Of a DNA stretch of 7,569 nt, positions 6,962 to 7,569 are shown one piece after another. Positions within the stretch are counted from its first letter, which is position 1. The number at the start of each line of letters is the position of its first letter. The notes beneath the pieces are model-generated. The model was given only the letters and a program-made list of their open reading frames with translations, ran no database searches and was not told the DNA's origin. The DNA is from an uncultured Phycisphaerales bacterium (GTDB lineage Bacteria > Planctomycetota > Phycisphaerae > Phycisphaerales > UBA1924), in assembly GCA_937879825.1 (NCBI GenBank), contig CALFMQ010000342.1, positions 1 to 7,569 on the forward strand, given 5' to 3'. Position numbers and translations under genes: made by a program.

Positions 6962-6977
6962 CCCACTCTTGAGTGGG
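6962..6977 (-). terminator. Short hairpin downstream of clpX, terminator-like but without a U-tract
   Basis: CCCACTC (6962-6968) and GAGTGGG (6971-6977) are exact inverted repeats separated by 2 bp, so the RNA could form a 6-7 bp stem. On the minus strand it begins 21 nt after the clpX stop. The following bases (GGATAGAGACAAATC) contain no T-run, so it is not a canonical intrinsic terminator. It may be a weak terminator or mRNA 3'-end stabiliser, or a further protein-binding site upstream of the marR promoter. Confidence 0.35.
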
Positions 6978-6998
6978 TGGACGGGTCTGTCGTGGGGG

Positions 6999-7569
6999 TC
7001 AGGCGGACTCTTTGCGCTTGACGCGGATGGCGTCGAGGCGAGGGCCGGCCTTGATGGCGTCGTGGGTCAGGACGAACTCGGCGCCGTCGGCGTTGGCCTC
7101 GGGCAGGTCGTAGAGCATGTCGAGCATGAGCTCCTCCATGACCGCGCGGAGGCCGCGTGCGCCCGTCTTCCTGACGAGGGCGCGGCGTGCGATCTCGCGG
7201 AGCGCATCATCGGAGAAGGTGAGTTTGGCGCCTTCGAGCGAGAACATGTACTCGTACTGACGGATGAGCGCGTTCTTGGGCTCGGTGAGCACGCGGACCA
7301 TCGCGTCCTCTGTGAGGGGCATGAGGGGCGTGATGACGGGGAGGCGGCCGACAAACTCGGGGATCATGCCGAACTCGATGACATCCTCGGGCGTCACCTG
7401 CGCCAGAACTTCTTCGGTGTCGTCGCGCCCGTCGACCATGCGGACGGTCTCGGCGGCGAAGCCGATGCGGCGGCGGCCGATGCGGCGGCGGATGATTTCT
7501 TCGAGCCCGACGAACGTGCCGCCGCAGATGAACAGGATGTTGGTCGTGTCCATCTGGATGTACTGCTGC
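6999..7569 (-). CDS. clpX: ATP-dependent Clp protease ATP-binding subunit ClpX, C-terminal part (5' partial)
   Basis: ClpX is the hexameric AAA+ unfoldase that feeds tagged proteins into ClpP. About 189 C-terminal residues are visible; the frame runs off the right edge (QQYIQ before MDTTNILFICGG), so the zinc-binding domain, Walker A and B and probably the RKH pore loop lie outside. Seen here: the TTNILFICGG sensor-1 strand; the IGF loop that docks into ClpP (codons at 7466-7458); IPEFVGRLPVI with the arginine finger equivalent to E. coli Arg307 (codon 7346-7344); the small-domain stretch EPKNALIRQYEYMF; and the sensor-2 box RKTGARGLR, whose Arg (codon 7157-7155) equals E. coli Arg370. The protein ends KRKESA, soon after the conserved core. 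The usual IGFGA reads IGFAA. No lon follows, unlike the clpX-lon order of many proteobacteria; marR comes next after a 95-bp gap on the same strand. Confidence 0.97.
   Translation of the reverse strand, partial: QQYIQMDTTNILFICGGTFVGLEEIIRRRIGRRRIGFAAETVRMVDGRDDTEEVLAQVTPEDVIEFGMIPEFVGRLPVITPLMPLTEDAMVRVLTEPKNALIRQYEYMFSLEGAKLTFSDDALREIARRALVRKTGARGLRAVMEELMLDMLYDLPEANADGAEFVLTHDAIKAGPRLDAIRVKRKESA
7462..7491. repeat. Perfect 15-bp tandem repeat (two copies) inside clpX
   Basis: CCGATGCGGCGGCGG occurs twice back to back. It encodes RRRIG-RRRIG on the minus strand, leading straight into the IGF ClpP-docking loop. Compared by memory with the Bacillus subtilis sequence IIKRRLGQKVIGFGA, the length is unchanged, so the repeat need not reflect an insertion. 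Confidence 0.8.

Noticed and set aside
1..7569. CRISPR array, insertion sequence, tRNA, rRNA, riboswitch or phage/defence genes
   Set aside because: No spaced repeats, transposase, terminal inverted repeats, cloverleaf or recognised defence domain were seen on either strand; the region looks like ordinary chromosome.

Overview
The window is a high-GC bacterial chromosomal segment with dense coding. The protein style points to a planctomycete, probably Phycisphaerae: the RND pump has planctomycete-like transmembrane sequences, and an AMPK-type glycogen-binding domain sits beside a MinD/FlhG-like protein. This placement is an inference from recalled family sequences; no marker gene such as rRNA is present to confirm it.

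Layout. (1) Positions 2-1591, plus strand, hold two genes in tandem: the 3' end of a gene whose C-terminus is an AMPK/CBM48-type carbohydrate-binding domain, then a complete 419-residue protein that reads like a MinD/FlhG-type NTPase fold without a visible Walker A loop, plus an unrecognised C-terminal domain. (2) Positions 6903-1601, minus strand, form a compact three-gene operon: a MarR-family regulator, a periplasmic adaptor (MFP) and a 1209-residue RND efflux permease. marR and the adaptor overlap by 4 bp (ATGA); the adaptor and the permease are 3 bp apart. The permease converges on the plus-strand gene with only 9 bp between stop codons. (3) A 95-bp intergenic region (6904-6998) is packed with symmetry: a 10-bp-arm inverted repeat touching the marR start, a perfect 12-bp palindrome, and a 7-bp-stem hairpin behind clpX. 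(4) Positions 6999-7569, minus strand, are the C-terminal part of clpX, cut by the window edge.

How it fits together. MarR probably binds the palindrome that overlaps a candidate -35 element and represses its own operon. When released by a ligand or stress signal, the adaptor and permease would be made and would assemble with an outer-membrane channel. No channel gene is visible after the permease in this operon. clpX is a housekeeping unfoldase gene lying upstream in the same direction and is probably functionally unrelated. A regulated efflux operon is an ordinary module. The points that deserve attention are the apparent two extra membrane segments in the pump, the probably leaderless, symmetry-rich marR control region, and the degenerate MinD/FlhG-like protein.
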